A stretch of 32,487 nt of DNA. Source: Streptomyces antimicrobicus. Lineage in GTDB: Bacteria > Actinomycetota > Actinomycetes > Streptomycetales > Streptomycetaceae. A program made the translations under genes and the position numbers. Under the pieces are notes generated by a model. The model had not been told where the DNA came from and searched no databases. It was given only the letters and a program-made list of their open reading frames with translations. Each line of letters starts with the position of its first letter. Position 1 is the first letter of the stretch. This document shows positions 17,278 to 24,552 of this stretch, piece by piece. Where the stretch lies: positions 1-32,487 of the forward strand of contig NZ_JAJAUY010000068.1 of the NCBI RefSeq assembly GCF_020532625.1. Reading direction: 5' to 3'.

Positions 17278-18663
17278 CTAGGGCGTCTGGAGGTGCACCG
17301 GCCTTCTGCGAACCGCCCCCAGGGTGCGGGGCGAGTTCCTCGAAGCCAGTGGAAGCCGCGGGTCGCTCGCGACCGACCGCAGCAGGGAAACGAATTTCTC
17401 CGCGAGGTTCTGCATGGTGCCGGGGTCGAAGAGTTCGGTGCTGTACAGCAGTTCCCCGACGACTCCTCGGCATTCTCCGTCCGGTGCCTTCGACTCGCTC
17501 AGGCCGAGCCACATGTCGAAGCGTACGACGGGAAATTCGACGGGATGTTCCGTGCATTCCACGCCCGGCAGCCGCAGGGTCGTCTCCCCGCTCTCGTTCA
17601 CGTTCAGGACGATCTGGAAGAGGGCCTGGCGGGACAGCGAGCGCTGCGGGTTCAGTTCCTCGACCACCCGGTCGAACGGCACGTCCTGGTGGCTGAACGC
17701 GCCCAGCGCCACGTCGCGCACCCGGGCCAGCAGCTGCTCGAACGTCGGGTCCCCGGAGGTGTCGACGCGCAGCACGAGCGTGTTGATGAAGAAGCCGACC
17801 AGGTCGTCCAGCATCTCCTCGGAGCGGCCGGCGGTGGGGACGGCGATCGGGATGTCGGTCCCGGCCCCGAGCCGGGTCAGCGTGGCCGCCAGGGCGGCGT
17901 GGAAGACCATGAAGAGGCTGGTTCCGGTCCGCTTGGCCAGTCCGGTCAGCGCCTCGTGGAGCTCCGCGTCCAGGCGCAGCGGCACCGCAGCGCCGTGGTG
18001 CGAGGGGACGGCGGGGCGGGGCCGGTCGAAGGGGAGCGGGAGCTCGGCGGGCACTGCGGCCAGTGCGCCCTGCCAGTAGCGCAGTTGGCGGCTGAGCAGG
18101 CTGTCCGGATCGGACGCCTCGCCCAGCAGCTCGCGCTGCCACTCCGCGTAGTCGGTGTACTCGACCGGGAGCGGTTCCCAGACGGGCTCGCGCCCTTCGG
18201 CCCGCGCGCGGTAGGCGGTCGAGACGTCGCGGAAGAGCGGTCCGAGCGACCAGCCGTCCATCGCGATGTGGTGCATCACCAGCAGCAGGACGCGGTCCTG
18301 CGGTCCCCGCTCAAGGACCGTGACGCGTAGAGGGAGTTCGGCGGCCAGATCGAAGCCGCGCAGGGAGTGCGCCGTCAACCGGGCGGCCAGCTCGGCCGGA
18401 TCGGCCGGAGCCGCCACGACCTCCCACGGGACGCGCACCTCGTCCGGCTCCAGCACCCGCTGCCAGGGGACGCCACCCCGGTCGACGAACACCGTCCGCA
18501 ACGTGCGCTGGCGGATCACTGTGTCCCGTACGGCACGTGACAATGCCGACAGGTCAACCGGTCCGCGTAATCGCACCGCGACCGGGACGTTCCACGTTCC
18601 TTCGGATTCTTCGAGTTGGTTGAGGAACCATAATCGCTGCTGTGTGAGCGACGACTGGATCAC
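17278..18663 (-). CDS. Free-standing NRPS condensation protein
   Basis: A 461-residue protein consisting of one condensation domain and nothing else. The catalytic motif is intact: HHIAMDGWS, with His132, Asp136 and Gly137. Further family motifs are SLTQQRLWFLNQL at the start, DYAEWQRELL, VGFFINTLVLRVD and HQDVPFDRVVEELNP. The last 25 residues are basic and unstructured-looking. The GTG at 18663 has a GGGAG site seven bases before it. It is the first clear gene of the operon. Free-standing C domains join a carrier-bound acyl group to an amine or alcohol. With no thioesterase in the operon, it is a good candidate for chain joining between the two synthetases or for product release. The choice between these is inference. 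Confidence 0.92.
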   Translation of the reverse strand: MIQSSLTQQRLWFLNQLEESEGTWNVPVAVRLRGPVDLSALSRAVRDTVIRQRTLRTVFVDRGGVPWQRVLEPDEVRVPWEVVAAPADPAELAARLTAHSLRGFDLAAELPLRVTVLERGPQDRVLLLVMHHIAMDGWSLGPLFRDVSTAYRARAEGREPVWEPLPVEYTDYAEWQRELLGEASDPDSLLSRQLRYWQGALAAVPAELPLPFDRPRPAVPSHHGAAVPLRLDAELHEALTGLAKRTGTSLFMVFHAALAATLTRLGAGTDIPIAVPTAGRSEEMLDDLVGFFINTLVLRVDTSGDPTFEQLLARVRDVALGAFSHQDVPFDRVVEELNPQRSLSRQALFQIVLNVNESGETTLRLPGVECTEHPVEFPVVRFDMWLGLSESKAPDGECRGVVGELLYSTELFDPGTMQNLAEKFVSLLRSVASDPRLPLASRNSPRTLGAVRRRPVHLQTP

Positions 18664-18797
18664 GCGATTTCTCCCAGCAGGATCAGCTGACGAAGAGGAC
18701 TACGCGTGGGGTCCGGAATTTGTGGCGGCGCGTGCCGTTCCGGCACAACAGGCGCCACGGCGATGCGAGCGGCGCAGGGCATGGCTCTGCCGCGCAT
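18660..18797 (-). CDS. Possible 45-residue leader or small protein at the head of the operon
   Basis: A short frame runs from an ATG at 18797 to a TGA at 18660-18662, which overlaps the GTG of the condensation gene (GTGA), the same kind of junction as the later genes of the operon. A purine-rich GGGAAGGGAAGCG stretch before the ATG could serve as a ribosome site. The protein begins MRGRAMPCAARIAV and ends RQLILLGEIA; it resembles nothing that I recognise, and a long GC-rich frame could arise by chance. The mRNA here can fold into hairpins. It may be a coupled leader peptide or simply non-coding 5' sequence. Confidence 0.3.
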   Translation of the reverse strand: MRGRAMPCAARIAVAPVVPERHAPPQIPDPTRSPLRQLILLGEIA

Positions 18798-18988
18798 CGC
18801 TTCCCTTCCCCCGTGAACGTTGGCGACTGCTGCAGTCTTTCCGATGCCCCGCGCGCGGCGCAAGGTCATTTGGGGCAGGAGTCGAGGAAATGCCTCTCCT
18901 CAAAGGAATCGTTTGAGGTACTCAAAGCGTTTGCGGGAGAGCGGCGCCGCACGCCTGGCCGGGGCCGTGGAGCGACCCGGCCGGGCGG
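18664..18988 (-). promoter_or_regulatory. 325-base upstream region and probable mRNA leader of the peptide operon
   Basis: This stretch lies between the cobK stop and the condensation gene and must hold the operon's promoter unless the operon is read through from cobK. I find no convincing -35/-10 pair. It contains a nested stem-loop (18732-18737 with 18741-18746, enclosed by 18722-18727 with 18753-18758) and a longer imperfect one (18760-18767 with 18793-18800, plus 18774-18780 with 18784-18790). It also holds an AT-richer dyad at 18898-18918 and a possible small reading frame. No terminator of usual strength follows cobK. Confidence 0.5.
18898..18933. promoter_or_regulatory. Dyad plus direct repeat, candidate operator
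   Basis: Bases 18898-18904 (CCTCAAA) and 18912-18918 (TTTGAGG) form a perfect 7-bp inverted repeat with a 7-base spacer. A related sequence, CTCAAAGCGTTTG at 18921-18933, repeats the left part with a shorter spacer (compare CTCAAAG and CGTTTG within 18899-18915). The block is AT-rich compared with its surroundings and lies about 240 bases before the first gene of the peptide operon. A regulator-binding site is plausible; no regulator gene lies in the operon. Confidence 0.4.
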
Positions 18989-19753
18989 CTACGGCAGTTC
19001 CTGGGCCAGGTGCTCCAGGGCTGCCTCGACCGAGGCGGCCTCGGGGACGCCGGGGGGCGTCGGCGGGCGGTCGACGATCAGGACCGGCACGCCGCACTCG
19101 CGGGCGGCGGTCAGTTTGGGCGCGGTGGCCGAGCCGCCGCTGTCCTTGGTCACCAGGACGTCGATCCGGTGCCTGCGCAGCAGTGCGCGCTCCTCGGCCA
19201 GGTCGAACGGGCCGCGGGCCAGCAGGACTTCGGTACGCGCCGGCACCGGTGGCCCGGGTGCGTCCACCGAGCGGACCAGGAACCACACCCGGTCCAGGTG
19301 CGCGAACGTGGCCAGCCCCGTCCGCCCGGTCGTCAGGAACGCCCTGCTGCCGAGGTCCGGCAGGACCCGCGCCGCCGCCTCCAGGTCCGGGACGCGGTGC
19401 CACACGTCCCCCGGTACGGGCTGCCAGGCCGGGCGGCGCAGCGCCAGGAGAGGGACGTTCGCGAGCGCCGCGGCCTCGGCCGCGTGGAAGCTCATCCGGC
19501 CGGCGAACGGGTGGGTGGCGTCGACCAGTCGGGTCACCGCGTGCTCCACCATCCAGGCCGCCAGGCCGGCCGGACCGCCGAAGCCGCCGATCCGGGTCCC
19601 GCCCGGCGGCAGGGCCGGCGCCGCGACCCGGCCCGCCAGGGACGTGGTCACCCGGTACGGCCCCCCGGCCAGTGCCTCCGCCAGCCCGCGGGCCTCGGTG
19701 GTGCCACCGAGGACGAGCACGTGGGGCGCGGCGGCGCCGGGCTCAGCAGACAT
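18989..19753 (-). CDS. cobK: Precorrin-6A reductase (CobK)
   Basis: A 254-residue protein of normal length for CobK/CbiJ, which reduces precorrin-6A with NADPH. The N-terminal VLVLGGTTEARGLAEAL is the family's nucleotide-binding start, followed by RLVDATHPFAGRMS in the middle and VLVTKDSGGSATAPKLTAA near the end, all diagnostic. The ATG at 19753 lies 11 bases inside the end of cobM, so the two are coupled. It is the last gene of the cobL-cobM-cobK group on the minus strand. The next gene in the same direction is the condensation protein of the peptide operon, 325 bases on, with no strong terminator between them. Confidence 0.94.
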   Translation of the reverse strand: MSAEPGAAAPHVLVLGGTTEARGLAEALAGGPYRVTTSLAGRVAAPALPPGGTRIGGFGGPAGLAAWMVEHAVTRLVDATHPFAGRMSFHAAEAAALANVPLLALRRPAWQPVPGDVWHRVPDLEAAARVLPDLGSRAFLTTGRTGLATFAHLDRVWFLVRSVDAPGPPVPARTEVLLARGPFDLAEERALLRRHRIDVLVTKDSGGSATAPKLTAARECGVPVLIVDRPPTPPGVPEAASVEAALEHLAQELP

Positions 19754-20492
19754 GCCGGTCGCGCTCCGGCGAGTACAGGTGGCTGTCGCGGAACTCCTCG
19801 GCGGCCAGGGTGCGGCCCACCACGATGACGGCCGTGCGCACCAGGCCGTGCGCCTTGACCTGGCCGGCGATGTCCTCCAGCGTGCCGCGCAGGATCAGCT
19901 CGTCGGGCCGGCTGGCCATCGCCACGACCGCGGCCGGGCAGTCGGCCCCGTAGTGCGGCAGCAGCTCCGCCACGACCCGGTCGACGTAGCGCGTCGCCAG
20001 GTGCAGCACGATCAGCGCGCCGCTGCGGCCGAGCGTGGCCAGGTCCTCGCCCGGCGGCATGGGGGTCGCCTGCTGGGCGATGCGGGTGAGGATGACCGTC
20101 TGGCCGACGGTCGGCACGGTCAGCTCCCGCTTGAGCGAGGCCGCCGCCGCGGCGAACGCCGGGACCCCGGGGACGACCTCGTAGGGGATGCCCGCGGCGT
20201 CGAGGCGGCGCATCTGCTCGGCGACCGCGCTGAACAGCGACGGGTCGCCGGAGTGCAGCCGCGCCACGTCCGACCCGGCCTCGTGCGCGGCCGTCATCTC
20301 CGCCACGATCCGGTCCAGGTCCAGCTGCGAGGTGTCCACCAGCCGGGCCCCCTCGGGGCATTCGGCCAGCAACTCCCGAGGGACCAGGCTGCCCGCGTAC
20401 AGGCACACCGGGCTGGCGGCGAGGACCCGGGCGCCGCGCACCGTGATCAGGTCCGCGGCGCCGGGGCCCGCTCCGATGAAGTAGACGGTCAT
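19743..20492 (-). CDS. cobM: Precorrin-4 C11-methyltransferase (CobM)
   Basis: A 249-residue SAM-dependent tetrapyrrole methylase that adds the C11 methyl group to precorrin-4. Family motifs: TVYFIGAGPGAADLITVRGA at the start, CLYAGSLVPRELL, LHSGDPSLFSAVAEQMR, VVPGVPAFAAAAASL and VILTRIAQQATPMP. The length and order of motifs match CobM/CbiF. It starts 3 bases after the cobL stop and ends 11 bases inside cobK, which indicates one transcript. The C-terminal tail ending in DRHVC extends slightly past the core. Identification is firm. Confidence 0.95.
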   Translation of the reverse strand: MTVYFIGAGPGAADLITVRGARVLAASPVCLYAGSLVPRELLAECPEGARLVDTSQLDLDRIVAEMTAAHEAGSDVARLHSGDPSLFSAVAEQMRRLDAAGIPYEVVPGVPAFAAAAASLKRELTVPTVGQTVILTRIAQQATPMPPGEDLATLGRSGALIVLHLATRYVDRVVAELLPHYGADCPAAVVAMASRPDELILRGTLEDIAGQVKAHGLVRTAVIVVGRTLAAEEFRDSHLYSPERDRHVC

Positions 20493-20495
20493 GAC

Positions 20496-21740
20496 TCAGC
20501 TGCCTTCCTTGGTGACCGACCACTGCGTGACCGGCATCGCCTGCCGCCAGCCCGTGAAACCGCCGACCGGCACGGCGTGCGCCACGGCCAGCTTCACCAG
20601 CTCGCCGCCGTGCGCGCCGTACCAGCGGGCGAGCAGGGCTTCCGATTCCAGGGTGACGGTGTTGGCCACCAGCCTGCCGCCGGCCGGCAGCGCCGCCCAG
20701 ACCGCGTCCAGCAGACCCGGCGCGGTCAGGCCGCCGCCGATGAACACCGCGTCGGGCACCGGCAGTCCGGCCAGCGCCTGCGGCGCGGCTCCCGTCACCA
20801 CGCGCAGCCCCGGCACGCCGAGCGCCGCGGCGTTGCGGACGATCCGCTCCGCCCGCACCGGCACCCGCTCCACGGTCAGCGCCCGGCAGGACGGGTGCGT
20901 GCGCATCCACTCGATGCCGATGGAGCCGGAGCCGCCGCCGATGTCCCACAGCAGTTCGCCCGGCGCGGGCGCGAGCGCGGCGAGGGTCGCGGCGCGGACA
21001 TGCCGCTTGGTGAGCTGCCCGTCGCTCTCGTACGCCGCGTCGGGCAGCCCGGGCGCGGCGCCCAGCCGCAGCGCGCCGGGGTCGCGCACGCACTCGACGG
21101 CGACCACGTTCAGCGGGTCACCGGCCGGGTGCGCCCAGCCCTCGGCCGTGCCCGCGCAGGAGCGTTCGGCCGGCGAGCCGAGCTGCTCCAGGACGCGCAT
21201 CCGGCTGGCGCCGAAGCCCCGCTCCACCAGCAGCGAGGCGATCGCGCCGGGGGAGTCCGCTCCGGCGCTGAGCACGAGGACCCGGCGGCCGTGGTGCAGG
21301 GCGGCGGCCAGGCGCGCCACCGGGCGGCCCACCACCGTCACGACCTCGGTGTCCTCCACGGGCCAGCCCAGCCGCGCGCAGGCGTACGAGACCGAGGACG
21401 GGTGCGGCAGCACCCGCAGGGCGTCGGGGCCCGCCTCCTGGGACAGGGCGCGGCCGATGCCGTAGAACATCGGGTCGCCACTGGCGAGCACCGCGATCCG
21501 CCGGCCCGCGTGCGTGGCCAGCAGCCGCGGCACGGCCGGCCGCAGCGGGCTCGGCCAGGCCACCCGCTCGCCCGCGCAGTCGGGCATGGGCAGCAGGTCC
21601 AGCTGGCGGGGGCCGCCGATCAGCACCTCCGCCTCGGTGAGCGCGCGCCGGGCCGGGGCGGTGAGCCCGTCCCAGCCGTCCGCGCCGATGCCGACGACCG
21701 TCACGGGGGTGCCGGGCGGGGGAGGGGGTGCGGAGCTCAC
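20496..21740 (-). CDS. cobL: Precorrin-6Y C5,15-methyltransferase, decarboxylating (CobL)
   Basis: A 414-residue bifunctional enzyme. The N-terminal half is a CbiE-like tetrapyrrole methylase (VTVVGIGADGWDGLTAPARR, ASGDPMFYGIGRAL). The C-terminal half is a CbiT-like methyltransferase with the SAM motif LLWDIGGGSGSIGIEW near residue 263. It methylates C5 and C15 and removes the acetate carboxyl group at C12. The frame is open for another 101 codons upstream, but the GTG at 21740 is preferred: it gives the usual length, has a GAGGA site, and the extra part is arginine/proline-rich shadow. It opens the cobL-cobM-cobK unit and is divergent from the FAD oxidoreductase gene. I saw no cobalamin riboswitch before it. 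Confidence 0.93.
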   Translation of the reverse strand: MSSAPPPPPGTPVTVVGIGADGWDGLTAPARRALTEAEVLIGGPRQLDLLPMPDCAGERVAWPSPLRPAVPRLLATHAGRRIAVLASGDPMFYGIGRALSQEAGPDALRVLPHPSSVSYACARLGWPVEDTEVVTVVGRPVARLAAALHHGRRVLVLSAGADSPGAIASLLVERGFGASRMRVLEQLGSPAERSCAGTAEGWAHPAGDPLNVVAVECVRDPGALRLGAAPGLPDAAYESDGQLTKRHVRAATLAALAPAPGELLWDIGGGSGSIGIEWMRTHPSCRALTVERVPVRAERIVRNAAALGVPGLRVVTGAAPQALAGLPVPDAVFIGGGLTAPGLLDAVWAALPAGGRLVANTVTLESEALLARWYGAHGGELVKLAVAHAVPVGGFTGWRQAMPVTQWSVTKEGS

Positions 21741-21822
21741 GGCGCGGATCCTCGTCAGGGGGCGGGAACGATCGGATCCGCACTCTACTGGCCTGCGGCG
21801 AAGGGCTTGTCCGACGGTATGG

Positions 21823-21835
21823 TTACCGCCGGTAA
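21823..21835. promoter_or_regulatory. Perfect 6+1+6 inverted repeat between divergent genes
   Basis: TTACCG-C-CGGTAA lies in the 224-base space between cobL (minus) and the FAD oxidoreductase (plus), 83 bases before the cobL start. A TAGAGT hexamer on the minus strand a little further toward cobL could be a -10 element. The repeat is of the size bound by dimeric regulators, so a shared operator is possible. The rest of the space is GC-rich and holds palindromes near 21940-21960 just before the oxidoreductase start. Confidence 0.4.
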
Positions 21836-21964
21836 TGCCGAGCTGCCCCGGCCTCGCACGGACCCCGTGTGAGCCCCCGGCGCGCGCCCGGGCGCCCCGA
21901 GGTGCCCCCGGGCGCCCGGCGTGTGGGGGTGACCGGGCCCGAGGGCCCTCGCGAGACTCGGCGC

Positions 21965-23353
21965 ATGGACGATCACGTGGTGGTGCTGGGCGCCGGGATG
22001 GCAGGGCTGCTGGCGGCGCGGGTGCTGGCCGAACGGTTCGCACGGGTGACCCTGGTGGAACGGGACGCTCCGGCGCAGGACGCGCCGGCGTTCCGGCCGG
22101 GGCTCCCGCAGTCGCGGCACGTCCACGTGCTGTGGTCCCGCGGGGTACGGCTGATCGACGAGCTGCTGCCCGGGGTGACCGGCGAGGTGCTGGCGCGCGG
22201 CGGCCGGCTGCTGGAGAGCCCGGGCGACCTGCTCTGGCTGAGCCCCGCCGACTGGTTCGGCAAGGTGCCGGGCGCCCAGATCCTGGTGGCCGGCCGCGAG
22301 CTGATCGACTGGGCCGTGCGCCGCGCGGTCCTGGCGGACCCGCGCATCACCTTCCGCGGCGGCTGCGAGGCGACCGGCCTCGTGGCGGACGCCGCGCACC
22401 GGGCGGTGGTCGGCGTACGGGTCCGCGACCGCGGCCACGACCGCGGCTCCGCCGGGCCGCTGGGTGGGGAGGTGGTCCGTGCCTCGCTCGTCGTCGACGC
22501 CACCGGGCGCACCTCCAAGGCGCCGGCGTGGCTCGCCGAGGCGGGCTGGGCGAGGCCGGACGTCACCCGGTACGACTCCCATCTGGCCTACTCCAGCCGG
22601 TACTTCAGGGCGCCGCCCCACGACGGCCGCGCCTGGGAGGCCATGTACGTCCAGGGCCGTCCCGACCTCCCGCGCGGCGCCGTCCTCGTGCCGCAGGACG
22701 GCGGACGCTGGCTGGTCACGCTCGTCGGCAACGGCCGGCACGCCCCGCCCACCAGGGCCGAGGAGTTCCTCGGCTACGCCCGCACCCTGCGCAGCCCCGC
22801 CCTCTACGACGCCCTGCGCGAGGTCGAACCGCTGACCGCGCCCACCGGGTTCCGGCACACGGCCAACGAGTGGCGCCACTACGAGCGGCTGGCCGACCCG
22901 CCGCACGGCTTCGTCGTCATCGGCGACGCCACCTGCCGGTTCAATCCCGTCTACGGCCACGGCATGACGGTGGCCGCCCTCGCCGCCCGGGCGCTGCGCG
23001 AGGCCCTCGCACCCCTGGAGCCCGGGGAGGTCCCGGCCGCGAGCCGCCGCATCCAGCGCCGGATCTCCGCGACGGCGGCCGTGGCCTGGCAGATCGCCAC
23101 CAGCGAGGACCTGCGCTACCCGGAGACCGAGGGCCCCGCGCCGGACCGGGTGACACGGGTGCTCCAGCAGTACATGACCCGGGTGATGGTCGCCGCCAAC
23201 ACCGACCCCGCCGTCTCCGGGCGGTTCTTCGGGGTGCTCTCGCTCACCGAGTCGCCGAACGCCCTGCTCACCCCGGCCGTGATGCTGCGCGTGCTGTCCA
23301 AGTGGCGGCTGCCGGCCGCCCCGATGACCCCCGACTACCCGCTCAGCCGGTGA
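21965..23353 (+). CDS. FAD-dependent oxidoreductase/monooxygenase
   Basis: A 462-residue flavoprotein of the group A monooxygenase/geranylgeranyl reductase type. The FAD-binding VVVLGAGMAG (residues 5-14) starts the protein. An acidic FAD-ribose end lies in VTLVERDAP, VVDATGRTSKAP is in the middle, and FVVIGDATCRFNPVYGHGM (about residue 318) is the second FAD contact. An oxidative or reductive reaction on a small hydrophobic molecule is likely; the substrate cannot be told. The ATG at 21965 places the dinucleotide fold at the N-terminus; no clear ribosome site precedes it, and the frame is open 32 codons further. It converges with the protease gene and the ends overlap by 11 bases. No partner gene suggests a pathway. 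Confidence 0.85.
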   Translation: MDDHVVVLGAGMAGLLAARVLAERFARVTLVERDAPAQDAPAFRPGLPQSRHVHVLWSRGVRLIDELLPGVTGEVLARGGRLLESPGDLLWLSPADWFGKVPGAQILVAGRELIDWAVRRAVLADPRITFRGGCEATGLVADAAHRAVVGVRVRDRGHDRGSAGPLGGEVVRASLVVDATGRTSKAPAWLAEAGWARPDVTRYDSHLAYSSRYFRAPPHDGRAWEAMYVQGRPDLPRGAVLVPQDGGRWLVTLVGNGRHAPPTRAEEFLGYARTLRSPALYDALREVEPLTAPTGFRHTANEWRHYERLADPPHGFVVIGDATCRFNPVYGHGMTVAALAARALREALAPLEPGEVPAASRRIQRRISATAAVAWQIATSEDLRYPETEGPAPDRVTRVLQQYMTRVMVAANTDPAVSGRFFGVLSLTESPNALLTPAVMLRVLSKWRLPAAPMTPDYPLSR

Positions 23354-24383
23354 CCGGCGGTCCGCCCGCCGCCCGGGCGTAGAGCGCCCGCGTGGCCGCG
23401 TCGAAGCGGCTGCTGTACGAGGTGGCGTCGTCCCCGCCGCCGTACCGGCCGCCGATCACCCCGATCAGCTCGCCGGCGGCCGTGAGGAGGGGGCCGCCGC
23501 TGGTGCCGTTGGGGAAGCCGGTGCAGTCGAAGCGCACCTGCGTGGGACCGGCGGCCCGGGCGGTGCCCCGGCAGGTCAGCGGCTCCTCCGCGGTGTTGGG
23601 GTAACCCCACAGGTGGGCGCCGGGCGCGGGCAGCGGGGCGCCGAAGGCCACCGGCGCCGCGCCGGTCAGGTCCTCCAGGCGGGCGCCCGGGTGGCCGGGG
23701 CGGCGCAACTGGACGAACGCCACGTCGTGGTCGGGGTCGCTGTGCTCGCTCCAGCGCGGGTCGATGTCGATCCGGGTGGGGACCCAGACCCCGTACGGCT
23801 GCGCGCCGTTCCGGTAGCCGGGCACGAAGGCGAGGTTGGTCTTGAAGCCCCAGGTGTACACGCAGTGCGCGGCAGTGACGATCATGCTGCCGCCGGGCGA
23901 GCGCACCACGCTGGCCGAGCAGTGGTGCTCCGGGTCCCCGTCGTCACCGGGGGAGAACAGCGCACCGAGGGCCGGCTCGGGACCGGGGGCGACCGCGGCG
24001 TGCCGCTCCACCGTCCCGTCGTCGTCGGCCGCCGCCGGCCCGGACGGTTCCGGGTACGTGTACGGCACGGGGCTCGCGTACGGCGTCACGGGCCCGGCCT
24101 GCGGAGCGCCGCCGGCCGGCGCAGTGGCGTCGGCGCGTGGAGCGGCGTCGGCCGGGGGCGGGTCCGGGACGGTGCGCCCGGAGCCGCCCAGCACCTGCTC
24201 CGCGGCCCGGTCCGCGAGCCGGGGGTCCTGGACGTAGGTGCCGGTCGTGGCGTCGCCGTCGGCCAGGTACCCGGCGAAGGCGCGCAGTTGCCAGAGGTAG
24301 GCGGCCCCGGCCAGCAGCAGCGCCACGCACACGCCGAGCAGCACGGACAGGCGCAGGGCCCGCCTGCGGACCGTCGCGGACAT
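23343..24383 (-). CDS. Membrane-anchored trypsin-like serine protease
   Basis: A 346-residue protein with a short basic N-terminus, one transmembrane segment (about 12-31), a proline/alanine-rich linker to about residue 140 and a protease domain. The catalytic triad is visible: His173 in TAAHC, Asp220 in DHDVAFVQL and Ser295 in NGTSGGPLL. The serine motif is GTSGGP rather than GDSGGP, as in V8/glutamyl-endopeptidase relatives. Cys155/Cys174 and Cys271/Cys287 are likely disulfides, consistent with an extracellular domain. The ATG at 24383 has a GGGGGTG site. The substrate is unknown. It is divergent from the P450 gene and overlaps the FAD oxidoreductase tail to tail. Confidence 0.88.
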   Translation of the reverse strand: MSATVRRRALRLSVLLGVCVALLLAGAAYLWQLRAFAGYLADGDATTGTYVQDPRLADRAAEQVLGGSGRTVPDPPPADAAPRADATAPAGGAPQAGPVTPYASPVPYTYPEPSGPAAADDDGTVERHAAVAPGPEPALGALFSPGDDGDPEHHCSASVVRSPGGSMIVTAAHCVYTWGFKTNLAFVPGYRNGAQPYGVWVPTRIDIDPRWSEHSDPDHDVAFVQLRRPGHPGARLEDLTGAAPVAFGAPLPAPGAHLWGYPNTAEEPLTCRGTARAAGPTQVRFDCTGFPNGTSGGPLLTAAGELIGVIGGRYGGGDDATSYSSRFDAATRALYARAAGGPPVTG

Positions 24384-24445
24384 GTGCCACCCCCTGGCCG
24401 GGATCCACGGTCGGGATCTTGCTTCGTCCCTGAGTTCGATGGGGT

Positions 24446-24468
24446 CGACGGACCATCCGGTTCCGTCG
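24446..24468. promoter_or_regulatory. Inverted repeat between protease and P450 genes
   Basis: CGACGGA (24446-24452) and TCCGTCG (24462-24468) form a perfect 7-bp inverted repeat with a 9-base spacer in the 169-base space between two divergent genes. The position suits a regulator that controls both, but GC-rich dyads of this size also occur by chance. I see no clear -10/-35 pair. Confidence 0.3.
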
Positions 24469-24552
24469 TACGGCTGTGGCCGTCGTCACACGCCGGCCGG
24501 GGCCGGTCCGCGCCCGCCGCCCCGGCCCTCACCCGCTGCGAGGATGGGCCCC

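Noticed and set aside
2424..18663. Calling the product a siderophore
   Set aside because: Beta-hydroxy-Asp and an EntS-like exporter would fit, but no siderophore uptake, hydroxamate or catechol gene is present, so I leave it as one possibility.
18700..18903. A second small minus-strand frame before the condensation gene
   Set aside because: It is Arg/Ser-rich with no ribosome site and no link to a neighbouring start.
21741..21964. Cobalamin riboswitch before cobL
   Set aside because: I could not find a convincing B12-box or the expected paired elements by eye; a covariance search would settle it.
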